Notes: generated by a model from the letters alone, not told the origin. DNA of 64,000 bases from Corynebacterium sp. 74A (GCF_008930665.1 NZ_PQMG01000003.1:248001-312000), one strand, 5' to 3'; positions 1 to 9,446 are shown, counted from the stretch's first letter. Translations and numbers: made by a program.

Positions 1-245
1 CGATAGGCCTTCAGCCCTTCGAAAATGGCCTGTCCATAATGAAAGACATTCGTGGCCGGATCAAAGGACAGCGGGCCATAGGGACGCACCTGGGCGTCGT
101 GCCATCCCTTATCGTGGGACCACTCAATGGTCACCATGTGATCGGTGAAGTGCTTGCCAAACCCCGGGGCCTCAAGAATCTTCGCGATCTCAGCGGCGGG
201 GGTGGGGTTCTCGTTCTTCCTAATGGTGAACTCTAAATCTTGCAT
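1..245 (-). CDS. ilvE: branched-chain amino acid aminotransferase, N-terminal part (cut by window edge)
   Basis: The first 81 codons of a leftward gene; the rest lies beyond position 1. The product begins MQDLEFTIRKNENPTP and contains FGKHFTDHMVTIEW and FHYGQAIFEGLKAY, the characteristic N-terminal region of class IV PLP-dependent branched-chain aminotransferases. IlvE makes the last step of valine, leucine and isoleucine synthesis from the 2-oxo acids, using glutamate in the cytoplasm. The ATG at 245 (reverse strand) gives the expected corynebacterial N-terminus. The gene is divergent from pepA across 190 bp. The family assignment is firm; the catalytic lysine is outside the window. Confidence 0.93.
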   Translation of the reverse strand, partial: MQDLEFTIRKNENPTPAAEIAKILEAPGFGKHFTDHMVTIEWSHDKGWHDAQVRPYGPLSFDPATNVFHYGQAIFEGLKAY

Positions 246-390
246 GGTATTAAGCTACTCCCTCTCTGGTTTCCGAGCCCTGATTACCCTAAGTTTCGGG
301 CAACCAACTCGCGACGGCGCTTCTCTGCTCACGCTAGGCTGGTGGAAGTCTTATTCACAAGACGCTGCCGGCGCCACCGACCACAGCTGG

Positions 391-402
391 GCGTCGATAA
401 GC
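391..402 (+). repeat. copy of the 12-mer GCGTCGATAAGC, intergenic
   Basis: Exact copy in the ilvE-pepA divergent region, 33 bp before the pepA start codon. Flank is TGG before and ATTG after; the same ATTG follows the copy upstream of aceE. Confidence 0.9.
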
Positions 403-435
403 ATTGACCGCTGTACAGAAAGGATTGCGAACCAT

Positions 436-1917
436 ATGGTGAACTCCCTGCCCGCGCGCGGCTACCTGCCTGAATTAAAGCGAAGCAAGAAGCTGGAGAA
501 GAACACCTCCGTGCTACTCGTGCCCGTTTATGAGGGCGAGAGTGAATTGGAGCTGCCCGTACTGGGGCCGCTGGACGATGCCTCGGCGCGCTCCTTGTGC
601 GCTGCGCTGAGCGCTGTCGGCGCGACCGGCAAGGCCGGCACCGTGCACACTGTGCCCGCCCCGAAAAAGCTCAAGGTAGAGGCAGTCGCCGCGGTGGGTC
701 TGGGCGCTGCCGAGGACTCCGATGCGGAGACGATTCGCCGTGCCGCCGGTAACGCCATGCGCAGCCTGCCCGAGCACGCCGTTGTGGCCACCACCCTCTC
801 TGAGCTCAATACCGCAGCCGCCGTCGAGGGCTGTGCGCTGGGTGCTTATGACTATCGCGGACTGCGCACTGAAGGCGAGAGCACCCGGCCTACCTCGGTG
901 GCCTTCCTCGGCGCCGATAAGAAGGACTTCGAGGCCGCCGTGATTGTGGCCGAGTCCGTGGCGCTGTGCCGCGACCTCGTCAACACTCCCTCCTCGCACC
1001 TCTACCCCGAGTCCTATGCATCCTTCGTGGCCGAAGAAGCCGCGAAGGTGGGGCTGCAGGCCACCGTGCTGGATGAGAAGAAGCTCGCCAAGCGCGGTTT
1101 TGGCGGCATCCTCGCCGTAGGCATGGGCTCGTCCCGCACCCCGCGGCTTGTTCGTCTGGAGTGGAAGCCGAAGAAGGCGAAGACCCATGTGGGCTTGGTG
1201 GGCAAGGGCGTGACCTTCGATACCGGCGGCATCTCCATCAAGCCGGGAGCCAATATGGAGAACATGATCTCCGATATGGGCGGTTCCGCGGCCATGATCG
1301 CCACCATCATTGCCGCCGCCCGCCTCGAGCTGCCGGTGCAGATCACCGCCACTATCCCGCTAGCGGAGAACATGCCGGGTGGCAAGGCCTACCGTCCGGG
1401 TGATGTGATCACCCACTATGGCGGCACCACCTCCGAGATCCAGAACACCGACGCCGAGGGCCGCCTCATCCTTGCGGATGCCTTGGTTCGCGCCAGCGAG
1501 GACAACCCGGACTATCTCATCGATAGCGCCACCCTCACCGGCGCCCAGGTAGTTGCTTTGGGGGACCGTACCTCCGGCGTGATGGGCGATGAAGCTCTCC
1601 GTGAGCGCATTGCCGCCACGGGCCGCGATGCAGGTGAGCCGGCATGGGCCATGCCGATTCCGGAGGAGATCGCCGAGCAGTTCTCCTCGCCTTCCGCGGA
1701 TCTGCGCAACATTGGCACCAACCGCTCCGCCGGCATGATGCAGGCCGGCTATTTCCTCAGCCGTTTCGTCGGCGAGGGCATACCGTGGGCCCACATCGAT
1801 ATCGCGGGCCCCGCCTTCAACACCACCGCCGTCCACGGCTATACCCCGAAGCGCGCCACCGGTGTTCCGGTGCGCACCCTGGTGGATCTGCTCCGTGACA
1901 TCTCGGCCAATGGTTAA
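436..1917 (+). CDS. pepA: leucyl aminopeptidase (M17 family)
   Basis: Cytosolic dinuclear metal aminopeptidase that removes N-terminal residues from peptides during protein turnover. The 493-residue product has the M17 signature NTDAEGRL (N337-L344), the metal and substrate lysine in VGKGVTFDTGG (K257), and a C-terminal half rich in family motifs (DSATLTGA, DLRNIG). The variable N-terminal domain spans about residues 1-150. The frame stays open far upstream through ilvE antisense sequence; I chose the ATG at 436 because homologues begin MVNSLPxRG-like and AAAGGA lies just upstream. Convergent with the small gene that follows, separated by a strong hairpin. In Corynebacterium pepA is normally found beside ilvE, as here. 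Confidence 0.95.
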   Translation: MVNSLPARGYLPELKRSKKLEKNTSVLLVPVYEGESELELPVLGPLDDASARSLCAALSAVGATGKAGTVHTVPAPKKLKVEAVAAVGLGAAEDSDAETIRRAAGNAMRSLPEHAVVATTLSELNTAAAVEGCALGAYDYRGLRTEGESTRPTSVAFLGADKKDFEAAVIVAESVALCRDLVNTPSSHLYPESYASFVAEEAAKVGLQATVLDEKKLAKRGFGGILAVGMGSSRTPRLVRLEWKPKKAKTHVGLVGKGVTFDTGGISIKPGANMENMISDMGGSAAMIATIIAAARLELPVQITATIPLAENMPGGKAYRPGDVITHYGGTTSEIQNTDAEGRLILADALVRASEDNPDYLIDSATLTGAQVVALGDRTSGVMGDEALRERIAATGRDAGEPAWAMPIPEEIAEQFSSPSADLRNIGTNRSAGMMQAGYFLSRFVGEGIPWAHIDIAGPAFNTTAVHGYTPKRATGVPVRTLVDLLRDISANG

Positions 1918-1936
1918 AGACCTGCACCCATGACTA

Positions 1937-1971
1937 ATCCCATCCACTTCGGTGGATGGGATTTTTCTTTT
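1937..1971 (+). terminator. intrinsic terminator of pepA
   Basis: An 11-bp perfect stem (ATCCCATCCAC and its complement) with a TTCG tetraloop, followed by a run of T (ATTTTTCTTTTTC). It lies 20 bp after the pepA stop and reads well on the + strand. Confidence 0.9.
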
Positions 1972-1991
1972 TCTCTGCCTTCTACCTAGGG

Positions 1992-2402
1992 CTACTTATC
2001 GACGTCGCCCTCGGGCTCATTGTGTCTCTTTTCCCACTCCTCGCGCCGCTGCCGCTGTTCCTCGCGCTTGCGGAGGATACGGTCACGTTCGATTCGCTCG
2101 CGCATCCTTTGCGGATACCCCGTCTCCTCCACATCGAAGAGGCCGATACCCAGCGCGGAGGCGGTGTCGTTGATGCCCTTGGGCCCGCCAATCCGGCGGC
2201 GGATGAAGTCCCCATGCTCATCCACCAACACCACGCTCATCTCATTCACCAGCGTTTCGGGCTCAACAAAGCCCTCCACGAAGCCACGGCCCTGCATCCA
2301 TGCGCGCAGCTCGGCGAGATCGGCGTCCCGGATGGATCCGGTGGCGCTGCGGGGAGCCTTGAGCCCCTTTTTGGATCTGCCACGGTTGAAAAGATTGAAC
2401 AT
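1992..2402 (-). CDS. conserved actinobacterial protein of unknown function
   Basis: A 136-residue soluble protein that I recognise only as the small conserved protein between pepA and aceF in corynebacteria. The N-terminus is basic (MFNLFNRGRSKKGLKAPRS). The centre is mixed alpha/beta with VVLVDEHGDFIRRRIGGP, and the C-terminal third is a highly charged, probably helical tail rich in Arg and Glu (RMRERIERDRILRKREEQ). No signal peptide or membrane segment. It is convergent with pepA and divergent from aceF. The stop codon coincides with a partial copy of the repeated 12-mer. No function can be assigned from sequence. Confidence 0.8.
   Translation of the reverse strand: MFNLFNRGRSKKGLKAPRSATGSIRDADLAELRAWMQGRGFVEGFVEPETLVNEMSVVLVDEHGDFIRRRIGGPKGINDTASALGIGLFDVEETGYPQRMRERIERDRILRKREEQRQRREEWEKRHNEPEGDVDK
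1994..2003 (-). repeat. partial 12-mer copy (CGTCGATAAG) over a stop codon
   Basis: Ten of twelve motif bases. On the reverse strand it reads GTC GAT AAG TAG, the last codons and stop of the small gene at 1992-2402. Confidence 0.6.
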
Positions 2403-2643
2403 GACACATCATTCTACAAGCCCCCTGCGATAAGGCGGGGCTGCTCTCCACTGGGGGCCGCGGCGCGCCTGCACAGCATGCAGAGATGCACTCCCACGCG
2501 CGGGGCCACGCGGATGGGGGCACGCTATGCACAGAATGCGGAGCCTAACCGCCTACAATGAACCCTTAAAAGCGGTACTCTCTTTGTTGTTACCGTTTGA
2601 CGATTTTTCACACGCTACTTTCATGCGAGGAGACTTAAAAACA

Positions 2644-4725
2644 ATGGCGTTCTCCGTAGAGATGCCCGAGTTGGGCGAGTCAGTTACAGAAGGCACCATC
2701 ACCACGTGGCTGAAGTCCGTGGGCGATACGGTCGAGGTCGACGAACCGCTCCTCGAGGTGTCCACCGACAAGGTTGATACCGAGGTTCCTTCCCCCATCG
2801 CCGGCACCCTACTCGAGATCCTCGCCGAAGAAGACGACACCGTCGACGTCGGTGACGTCATCGCCCGCATCGGCGACGCCGACGCCGCCAGCTCCTCCGA
2901 CGACTCCGACGACGACTCGGATGAAGACGAGGCCGAAGAGGCTGAAGCCAAGGAAGAGAAGAAGGAGTCTGAGGACAAGCCGAAGGCTGACAAGAAGTCC
3001 TCCTCCAGCGAGGCCACCGACGTGGCCATGCCCGAGCTGGGCGAGTCCGTTACAGAAGGCACCATCACCTCCTGGCTGAAGTCCGTCGGCGACAGCGTCG
3101 AGGTCGACGAACCACTCCTCGAAGTCTCCACCGACAAGGTCGATACCGAGGTCCCCTCCCCCGTCGCCGGCACCCTACTCGAGATCCTCGCCGAAGAAGA
3201 CGACACCGTCGACGTCGGTGACGTCATCGCCCGCATCGGCGACGCCGACGCCGCCAGCTCCTCCGACGACTCCGACGACGACTCGGATGAAGACGAGGCC
3301 GAAGAGGCTGAAGCCAAGGAAGAGAAGAAGGAGTCTGAGGACAAGCCGAAGGCTGACAAGAAGTCCTCCTCCAGCGAGGCCACCGACGTGGCCATGCCCG
3401 AGCTGGGCGAGTCCGTTACAGAAGGCACCATCACCTCCTGGCTGAAGTCCGTCGGCGACAGCGTCGAGGTCGACGAACCACTCCTCGAAGTCTCCACCGA
3501 CAAGGTCGATACCGAGGTCCCCTCCCCCGTCGCCGGCACCCTACTCGAGATCCTCGCCGAAGAAGACGACACCGTCGACGTCGGTGACGTCATCGCCCGC
3601 ATCGGCGACGCCGACGCCGCCAGCTCCTCCGACGACTCGGATGAAGACGAGGCCGAAGAGGCTGAAGCCAAGGAAGAAAAGGACGAGAAGAAGGAGGAGC
3701 CTAAGCAGGAGTCTGCTCCGAAGAAGGAGGAGAAGTCCGAGGCTCAGCCTGAGAAGAAGGAAGAGAAGAAGCAGGAGAAGGTCAATACCGGCGATAACCT
3801 GCCGTATGTGACCCCGCTCGTGCGGAAGCTGGCTGATAAGCACGGCATTGATCTCTCCACTGTCGAGGGCACCGGCGTGGGCGGCCGCATCCGCAAGCAG
3901 GATGTGCTGGCTGCCGCCAAGGGCGAGTCCGAGGACGCGGCCCCGGCCAAGGAGGAGACTCCCCGCGTGTCCACCAAGTCTGTGGACCCGGCCAAGGCCG
4001 AACTGCGTGGCACCACCCAGAAGGTCAACCGTATTCGCGAGATCACCGCGAAGAAGACCCTCGAGGCCCTGCAGATCTCCGCACAGCTCACCCAGCTGCA
4101 CGAGGTGGACATGACCACCATTGCTGCCCTGCGCAAGGAGGCCAAGCCGGCCTTCACCAAGGCTCATGGTGTGAACCTCACCTACCTGCCCTTCTTCGCG
4201 AAGGCCATCGTGGAGGCCCTGGTGTCTCACCCGAATGTCAACGCCTCCTACAACGCTGACACCAAGGAGATCACCTACCACCCGAGCGTCGGACTGGCTA
4301 TCGCCGTCGACACGCCGAAGGGCCTGCTCACCCCGGTGATCCACGAAGCAGAGAAGCTGTCCCTGCCGGAGCTGGCGAAGGCGATCGTGGACCTGGCTGA
4401 TCGTGCCCGCAATAACAAGCTCAAGCCGGCCGATCTGACCGGTGGCACCTTCACCATCACCAATATTGGTTCCGAGGGTGCGCTCTCCGATACCCCGATC
4501 GTGGTTCCGCCGCAGGCAGCCATGGTGGGCACCGGCGCTATCACCAAGCGTCCGGTCGTGGTCAGCGAGAACGGCAATGACGCCATCGCTATCCGCCAGA
4601 TGGCCTACCTGCCCTTCTCCTATGATCACCAGATCATCGACGGCGCTGACGCTGGTCGCTTCATGACCACCGTCCGTGACCGCCTCGAGAACATCGACTT
4701 CACCGAGGATCTCGAGCTGAGCTAA
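2644..4725 (+). CDS. aceF: dihydrolipoamide acyltransferase (E2) with three lipoyl domains
   Basis: E2 component that carries acyl groups on lipoyl-lysine arms. In corynebacteria the one E2 serves a mixed pyruvate and 2-oxoglutarate dehydrogenase supercomplex. The 693-residue product has three N-terminal lipoyl domains with modified lysines in the STDKVDTEV motif (K43, K165, K287), separated by long acidic Ser/Asp/Glu/Lys linkers. A peripheral-subunit-binding domain follows (about residues 380-425, [16 protein letters not shown]), then the acyltransferase domain with catalytic DHQIIDG (H662). Older annotations call it sucB. Start ATG 2644 has GAGGAGA 11 bases upstream. The repeats are partly identical at DNA level (see the repeat entry). 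Cognate E1 aceE is at 56754. Confidence 0.95.
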   Translation: MAFSVEMPELGESVTEGTITTWLKSVGDTVEVDEPLLEVSTDKVDTEVPSPIAGTLLEILAEEDDTVDVGDVIARIGDADAASSSDDSDDDSDEDEAEEAEAKEEKKESEDKPKADKKSSSSEATDVAMPELGESVTEGTITSWLKSVGDSVEVDEPLLEVSTDKVDTEVPSPVAGTLLEILAEEDDTVDVGDVIARIGDADAASSSDDSDDDSDEDEAEEAEAKEEKKESEDKPKADKKSSSSEATDVAMPELGESVTEGTITSWLKSVGDSVEVDEPLLEVSTDKVDTEVPSPVAGTLLEILAEEDDTVDVGDVIARIGDADAASSSDDSDEDEAEEAEAKEEKDEKKEEPKQESAPKKEEKSEAQPEKKEEKKQEKVNTGDNLPYVTPLVRKLADKHGIDLSTVEGTGVGGRIRKQDVLAAAKGESEDAAPAKEETPRVSTKSVDPAKAELRGTTQKVNRIREITAKKTLEALQISAQLTQLHEVDMTTIAALRKEAKPAFTKAHGVNLTYLPFFAKAIVEALVSHPNVNASYNADTKEITYHPSVGLAIAVDTPKGLLTPVIHEAEKLSLPELAKAIVDLADRARNNKLKPADLTGGTFTITNIGSEGALSDTPIVVPPQAAMVGTGAITKRPVVVSENGNDAIAIRQMAYLPFSYDHQIIDGADAGRFMTTVRDRLENIDFTEDLELS
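2662..3645 (+). repeat. 366-bp tandem repeats encoding lipoyl domains and linkers
   Basis: Three in-frame units begin at 2662, 3028 and 3394, each 366 bp apart. Units 2 and 3 look identical base for base from their start through the lipoyl domain into the linker, until a short deletion in the third linker near 3636. The second half of unit 1 (from about 2800) is also identical to unit 2, while its first half differs at many synonymous sites. This suggests recent unequal crossing-over or gene conversion. Confidence 0.9.
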
Positions 4726-4741
4726 ACACACGGCTCTCCCC

Positions 4742-4787
4742 AACCACCCCGCGCAGTGCTTCAACGCCAGCGCGGGGTGGTTGTCTT
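4742..4787 (+). terminator. intrinsic terminator of aceF
   Basis: A 13-bp perfect stem (AACCACCCCGCGC and its complement) with a 15-base loop and a short T-rich tail (GTCTTTAT), starting 17 bp after the aceF stop. Confidence 0.8.
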
Positions 4788-4901
4788 TATGTACCACCCC
4801 GCAGTTACCCCCACCGCTACCCCCGCAATCCATCACCGCAGGATGTCTGCAATCCGAGAATGGGGGCCACCACTCTCAATCCCAAACAGTGACCCAGCTC
4901 C

Positions 4902-4907
4902 TATAAT
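4902..4907 (+). promoter_or_regulatory. -10 box of the gcv operon promoter
   Basis: TATAAT, a perfect consensus -10, stands 69 bp before the gcvP start. No convincing -35 is visible, which is common in this group. The predicted leader of about 60 bases is too short for a glycine riboswitch, and I see no riboswitch core. Confidence 0.55.
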
Positions 4908-4976
4908 GAGAGGGACATTTCTTTTCCTTACTGTCCTTAATCCCCAAGGCACATCAACCCCACGGAAAGGCCCACT

Positions 4977-7826
4977 TTGTCTTTCAGCGATCGCCATATC
5001 GGCCCCGACGCTCATGAAACTTCGATCATGCTGGACACGCTTGGCGTCTCCTCGTTGGACGAACTCATTGAGAAGGCCGTCCCGGCCTCGATTATCAATA
5101 CCGAGCGGATGAACCTGCCGAGCGAGCAGTCGGAATTTGAGGCGCAGCGCGTGCTCGCCCACGACGCCGAGCAGAACATCCCCCTCAAGTCCTTCTATGG
5201 CCAAGGCTTCTCCTCCACCATCACCCCGTCGGTGATCCGGCGGGGCGTTCTTGAGGATGCCGGCTTCTATACCGCCTATACCCCCTATCAGCCGGAGATC
5301 TCCCAGGGCCGCCTCGAGGCCCTGCTGAACTTTCAGACCATGATCTCCGAGCTGTACAACCTGCCCATCGCGAATGCCTCGCTGCTGGATGAGGCCACAG
5401 CCGTGGCCGAGGCCATTAGCTTGATGAGCCGCAAGGTGAAGAAGGGTCGCAGCGTGGTGTTGGACAGCCGCCTACATCCCCAGGTGCTGAGCATCGCCCG
5501 CGAGCGTGCCCGCGTTATGGAGCTCGACGCGCACGTCCAAGACCTGTCCGTGGGGTTGGTCGCCGAGGACCTTGTGGGCACCGTGATTGCCTACACCGGC
5601 ACCGAGGGCGATGTTCGCGATATTTCTTCGCTTATCGACGCCACCCACGATCGTGGCGGCCTCGCCACGGTGGTAGCGGATCCCATGATGCTGGTCCTGC
5701 ACACCGCCCCTGGTGATCTCGGCGCGGACGTGTGCGTGGGCACCACCCAGCGTTTCGGTGTGCCGTTCTTCTTCGGCGGGCCGCATGCCGCGTTCATGGC
5801 GGTCACCGACTCCTTGAAACGCCAGATCCCAGGCCGCATCGTGGGCGTGAGTAAGGATCTCGATGGCTTCCCGGCGTATCGTCTGGCTCTGCAGACCCGT
5901 GAGCAGCATATTCGCCGCGATCGCGCCACCAGCAATATCTGTACCGCCCAAGCATTGCTGGCCGTCATGGCCTCGATGTATGCCGTCTATCACGGCGCGG
6001 AGGGACTCAAGTGCATCGCCCGCGAAATCCACCGCAAGGCCTGCAGCTTTGCCGCTGCCATCGAGTCTGCGGACGCGAAGCTATCGCTGGTGCACTCCAC
6101 CTTCTTCGATACCGTCTGCATTTCCACGGGCAACCGTGCCGAAGAGTTCTCCACCACCGCCCTCGAGGAGGGCTATCTCATCCGCGCGGTAGACGAGGAC
6201 CGCGTGTGCGTGAACTTCGGCGAGGCCACTACAGAGGACGATATGGCGGCCTTGTGCCGCATCTTCGGTATCGCCGAAGATGCCCTGGAGCAGGAGGCCG
6301 AGTCGCGCATCGAGCAGGAGCGCGCCGATGAACCGCTGCGGCATGAGATCTTCTCCCAGATCCACTCCGAAACCCAGATGATGCGCTATATTCGCCGTCT
6401 CGGCGACCGCGATCTGGCCCTCGACCGCACCATGATCCCGCTGGGCTCTTGCACCATGAAGCTCAATCCCACCTCTGCGGTCGAGCCGATCACCTGGCCC
6501 CATCTGGCGGATGTGCACCCCTTCGCTCCGGAATCGCATACCAAGGGCTGGCGTCGCATCATCGAGGATCTCGAAAAATGGTTGGCAGAGATCACCGGCT
6601 ACGCCAAAGTGTCGGTGCAGCCCAATGCCGGCTCCCAGGGCGAGCTGGCCGGTTTGCTGGCTATCCGCCGCTACCACGTCTCCCGTGGCGATGAGCAGCG
6701 CGATGTGTGCATTGTGCCTGCCTCCGCCCACGGCACCAATGCCGCCTCTGCTGCGTTGGCGAACCTGCGCGTGGTCGTGGTGGCCACCGCTGATGATGGC
6801 ACGGTCGATATCGAGGATCTCAAGGCCAAGCTGGAGGTCCATGCCGGCCACGTCGCCGCCATCATGATCACCTACCCCTCCACCCATGGCGTGTATGAGG
6901 AGAATGTGGGCGAGGTGTGCGAGCTGGTGCACGAGGCCGGTGGCCAGGTCTACATCGATGGCGCCAACATGAATGCCCTCGCCGGTATTGCCCGCCCCGG
7001 CGCGTTCGGCGGCGACGTCTCCCACCTGAATCTGCACAAGACCTTCACCATTCCGCACGGTGGTGGCGGCCCGGGCGTGGGCCCGATCGGTGTGGCCGAG
7101 CACTTGGTGCCCTTCCTGCCCACCGATGCCCGCACCGCTAATCCTCATGAGGATGCCCCCGTGGGCGAGGGCGTGCCGATCTCTGCCACCTACTATGGCT
7201 CGGCGGGCGTGACCCCCATTTCGTGGATGTATCTGCGGTTGATGAGCAGCGAAGGCCTCTTCGCCGCCTCCGCCCATGCCGTGCTTGCCGCCAACTACAT
7301 CGTGAAGAAGCTCGAGGGCGCCTATCCGGTGCTCTATACCGGCAAGAATGGTTTGGTCGCGCACGAATGCATCGTGGATCTGCAGGAGCTGACCAAGAAG
7401 TCCGGTGTCACCGCCCTCGACGTGTGCAAGCGCCTGGTGGACTTCGGTTTCCACGCCCCCACCCTCGCTTTCCCTGTGGCCGGCACCCTCATGGTGGAGC
7501 CCACCGAGTCCGAGGACCTTGCGGAGCTCGATCGCTTCGTGGAGGCGATGCTCGTGATCCGCGAAGAGATCCAGGAGATCATCGACGGCACGGTCGCCGT
7601 GGAGGACTCCGTGATCCGCAAGGCTCCCTTCACCGCGGCCAGCGTCATCAGCGATGAGTGGAACGAGAAGTTCAGCCGCGAAAAGGCCGCCTTCCCCGTG
7701 CCGGGGCTGCGCCGCGATAAGTACTTTCCCGCCGTCCGACGTATTGATGACGCCTATGGCGATCGCAACTTGGTCTGCTCCTGCCCGCCGCCGGAGGCCT
7801 TCGACATCGACTCCGACCACGCTTAA
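4977..7826 (+). CDS. gcvP: glycine dehydrogenase (decarboxylating), P-protein
   Basis: PLP enzyme that decarboxylates glycine and passes the aminomethyl group to lipoyl-GcvH. The 949-residue product is full length and of the single-chain (fused alpha-beta) type. It opens RHIGPDAHET, contains the glycine-rich HGGGGPGVGP, and has the PLP lysine in NLHKTFTIPHGG (K688). The start is a TTG at 4977, chosen because GGAAAGG sits 6 bases upstream and the N-terminus matches the family. It heads gcvP-gcvT-gcvH with short gaps, so the complete P, T and H set is present; the L-protein (Lpd) is not in this window. A copy of the 12-mer motif lies inside the gene at 5630 and encodes Leu-Ile-Asp-Ala. Confidence 0.96.
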   Translation: MSFSDRHIGPDAHETSIMLDTLGVSSLDELIEKAVPASIINTERMNLPSEQSEFEAQRVLAHDAEQNIPLKSFYGQGFSSTITPSVIRRGVLEDAGFYTAYTPYQPEISQGRLEALLNFQTMISELYNLPIANASLLDEATAVAEAISLMSRKVKKGRSVVLDSRLHPQVLSIARERARVMELDAHVQDLSVGLVAEDLVGTVIAYTGTEGDVRDISSLIDATHDRGGLATVVADPMMLVLHTAPGDLGADVCVGTTQRFGVPFFFGGPHAAFMAVTDSLKRQIPGRIVGVSKDLDGFPAYRLALQTREQHIRRDRATSNICTAQALLAVMASMYAVYHGAEGLKCIAREIHRKACSFAAAIESADAKLSLVHSTFFDTVCISTGNRAEEFSTTALEEGYLIRAVDEDRVCVNFGEATTEDDMAALCRIFGIAEDALEQEAESRIEQERADEPLRHEIFSQIHSETQMMRYIRRLGDRDLALDRTMIPLGSCTMKLNPTSAVEPITWPHLADVHPFAPESHTKGWRRIIEDLEKWLAEITGYAKVSVQPNAGSQGELAGLLAIRRYHVSRGDEQRDVCIVPASAHGTNAASAALANLRVVVVATADDGTVDIEDLKAKLEVHAGHVAAIMITYPSTHGVYEENVGEVCELVHEAGGQVYIDGANMNALAGIARPGAFGGDVSHLNLHKTFTIPHGGGGPGVGPIGVAEHLVPFLPTDARTANPHEDAPVGEGVPISATYYGSAGVTPISWMYLRLMSSEGLFAASAHAVLAANYIVKKLEGAYPVLYTGKNGLVAHECIVDLQELTKKSGVTALDVCKRLVDFGFHAPTLAFPVAGTLMVEPTESEDLAELDRFVEAMLVIREEIQEIIDGTVAVEDSVIRKAPFTAASVISDEWNEKFSREKAAFPVPGLRRDKYFPAVRRIDDAYGDRNLVCSCPPPEAFDIDSDHA
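5630..5641 (-). repeat. copy of the 12-mer, inside gcvP
   Basis: The coding strand reads GCTTATCGACGC, in frame as Leu-Ile-Asp-Ala (tcg CTT ATC GAC GCc acc). Confidence 0.9.
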
Positions 7827-7841
7827 CCCGAAAGGCTCACC

Positions 7842-8954
7842 ATGACTGATCTTTTGCACTCCCCGTTGCACGATCTCAACGAGAAGCTCGGCGCCAGCTT
7901 CACCGACTTCGGGGGCTGGAATATGCCGCTGAAGTACGGCCGCGAGCTCGAAGAACACCGCGCCGTGCGCGAGCGTGTCGGCGTCTTCGACCTGTCACAT
8001 ATGGGCGAGCTCTCGGTGCGCGGTAGCGATGCCGCCGCATTCTTGGATTATGTGCTCGTCTCGCAGCTGTCCACCTTGCCGGTGGGCAAGGCGAAGTATT
8101 CGATGATCGTCAACGCCGAGGGCGGCATCATCGATGATCTCATCAGCTATCGCCTCGCCGAGGACGAGTTCTTGGTGGTGCCCAACGCCGGCAACCAGCC
8201 CGCCGTGTGGGCCGCCTTCGAGGATCGCGCCCGCGAGCGCTTCGCCGATGCTGATCTGGTGCTCGAGAACCAGAGCTTGGACACCGCCCTCATCGCCGTC
8301 CAGGGCCCGCGCAGCGCCGAGCTGCTCAGTGAACTGGTTCCCGCCGAATCGACCGACACTCTCAACGGGCTCAGCTACTACTCCGCCGCCCCGCTCGCGG
8401 TGGCCGGGGTGGACACCCTCGTGGCTCGCACCGGCTACACCGGCGAGGATGGTTTCGAGGTGTATGTGGACAAGGAGCACGCCCCCGCTGTGTTCTCCGC
8501 AGTGGTCGACAAGCTCGAGGCCTATGAGGGTGCCGTCTGTGGCCTAGCCGCCCGGGATTCCCTGCGTCTCGAGGCCGCTATGCCGCTCTATGGCCACGAG
8601 TTGAGCGAGGATCTCACACCCGTCGATGCCGGCTTGCGCGTGCTCGTGGGCAAGAACAAGACGGGTGAGTTCTACGGCGATCAGCTCCGCGAGCTGCCCA
8701 CCCCGCAGCGCAAGCTCGTGGGGCTGCGAGGCGAGGGGCGTCGCGCCGCTCGCGCCGGATCCGTGCTGTATGTCGGTGAGGAGCGCGTCGGCGAGATCAC
8801 CTCCGGCCAGCTCTCCCCCACCCTCGGCCACCCCATCGCTTTGGCCTATGTAAACGCCGATCACGCTGCAGAGGGCGCCACCCTCGAGGCGGATGTGCGT
8901 GGCAAGCGCCAGCCGATGACCATTGTTGCCCGCCCCTTCTACAAGCGCGGCTAA
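7842..8954 (+). CDS. gcvT: aminomethyltransferase, glycine cleavage T-protein
   Basis: Releases ammonia from the aminomethyl-lipoyl arm of GcvH and transfers the one-carbon unit to tetrahydrofolate, giving 5,10-methylene-THF. The 370-residue product is the usual length and carries the family features: FTDFGGWNMPLKY near the N-terminus, FDLSHMGEL, the folate-site TGYTGEDGFEVY, and a C-terminal barrel with GEITSGQLSPTLG. ATG at 7842 is preceded by GAAAGG. The 15-bp gap after gcvP and 45-bp gap before gcvH point to one transcript. Confidence 0.96.
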   Translation: MTDLLHSPLHDLNEKLGASFTDFGGWNMPLKYGRELEEHRAVRERVGVFDLSHMGELSVRGSDAAAFLDYVLVSQLSTLPVGKAKYSMIVNAEGGIIDDLISYRLAEDEFLVVPNAGNQPAVWAAFEDRARERFADADLVLENQSLDTALIAVQGPRSAELLSELVPAESTDTLNGLSYYSAAPLAVAGVDTLVARTGYTGEDGFEVYVDKEHAPAVFSAVVDKLEAYEGAVCGLAARDSLRLEAAMPLYGHELSEDLTPVDAGLRVLVGKNKTGEFYGDQLRELPTPQRKLVGLRGEGRRAARAGSVLYVGEERVGEITSGQLSPTLGHPIALAYVNADHAAEGATLEADVRGKRQPMTIVARPFYKRG

Positions 8955-8999
8955 ACTATTTCCCATTACGTTCTCCAGCTCGACAGAAAGGACTCACCC

Positions 9000-9386
9000 A
9001 TGTCCCAGCTGCCCTCCACTTTCTCCTACTCCGAGGATCACGAGTGGATCGATTGCGCCGCGGATGACGCCGCCGGCAACACCGTCAAAGTTGGTCTGAC
9101 GTCCATCGCCGCGGATCGTCTCGGCGAGATCGTCTTCGTGGATCTGCCCGCTGTGGGCGATTCCGTGGAGGCTGGCGAGATCTGCGGTGAAGTCGAATCC
9201 ACCAAGTCCGTCTCGGATATCTACGCCCCGGTCACCGGTACCGTCAGCTCCGTCAACGAGGAGCTCGAGGATAACCCGGGCCTGATCAATGACGAGCCCT
9301 TCGCGGGCGGTTATCTCTTCGAGGTCGAGGTGCAGGAGGTCGGCGAGCTCATGGACGCCGCCGAGTACGAGGCACAGAACGCCTAA
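9000..9386 (+). CDS. gcvH: glycine cleavage system H-protein
   Basis: Small lipoyl carrier that shuttles the aminomethyl group between P, T and L proteins. The 128-residue length is normal. The lipoyl-lysine is K69 in VESTKSVSDIYAP, and the N-terminal YSEDHEWID is typical. AGAAAGGA lies about 10 bases before the ATG. It closes the gcvPTH operon and is followed by a terminator. Lipoylation probably depends on the lipB-lipA genes just downstream. Confidence 0.96.
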   Translation: MSQLPSTFSYSEDHEWIDCAADDAAGNTVKVGLTSIAADRLGEIVFVDLPAVGDSVEAGEICGEVESTKSVSDIYAPVTGTVSSVNEELEDNPGLINDEPFAGGYLFEVEVQEVGELMDAAEYEAQNA

Positions 9387-9397
9387 CTCGTCTATCA

Positions 9398-9432
9398 GCC
9401 GCTTCACGCTTATTGTGTGGAGCGGCCTTTTC
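9398..9432 (+). terminator. intrinsic terminator of the gcv operon
   Basis: GCCGCTTCACGC pairs with GTGTGGAGCGGC (12 bp with two G-U pairs), followed by CTTTTCC. A copy of the 12-mer begins three bases after the tail. Confidence 0.75.
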
Positions 9433-9434
9433 CT

Positions 9435-9446
9435 GCTTATCGACGC
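9435..9446 (-). repeat. copy of the 12-mer, directly behind the gcvH terminator
   Basis: Reads GCTTATCGACGC on the + strand in the gcvH-lipB gap, abutting the terminator tail. Confidence 0.9.

Noticed and set aside
145..435. An N-terminal extension of PepA to position 145
   Set aside because: It would overlap ilvE in antisense and does not resemble M17 peptidases; ATG 436 is the natural start.
2553..3671. Possible CRISPR-like or satellite repeat in the aceF region
   Set aside because: The repeats are in-frame lipoyl domains and acidic linkers of one protein, 366 bp long, without spacers.
4790..4976. Glycine riboswitch before gcvP
   Set aside because: The -10 box leaves a leader of only about 60 bases and no aptamer core is visible.
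6081..7958. A 625-codon open frame antisense to gcvP
   Set aside because: The sequence is low-complexity (Gly, His, Val, Leu-rich) and mirrors gcvP codon bias. gcvP is a certain gene. High-GC coding strands often leave such antisense frames open.
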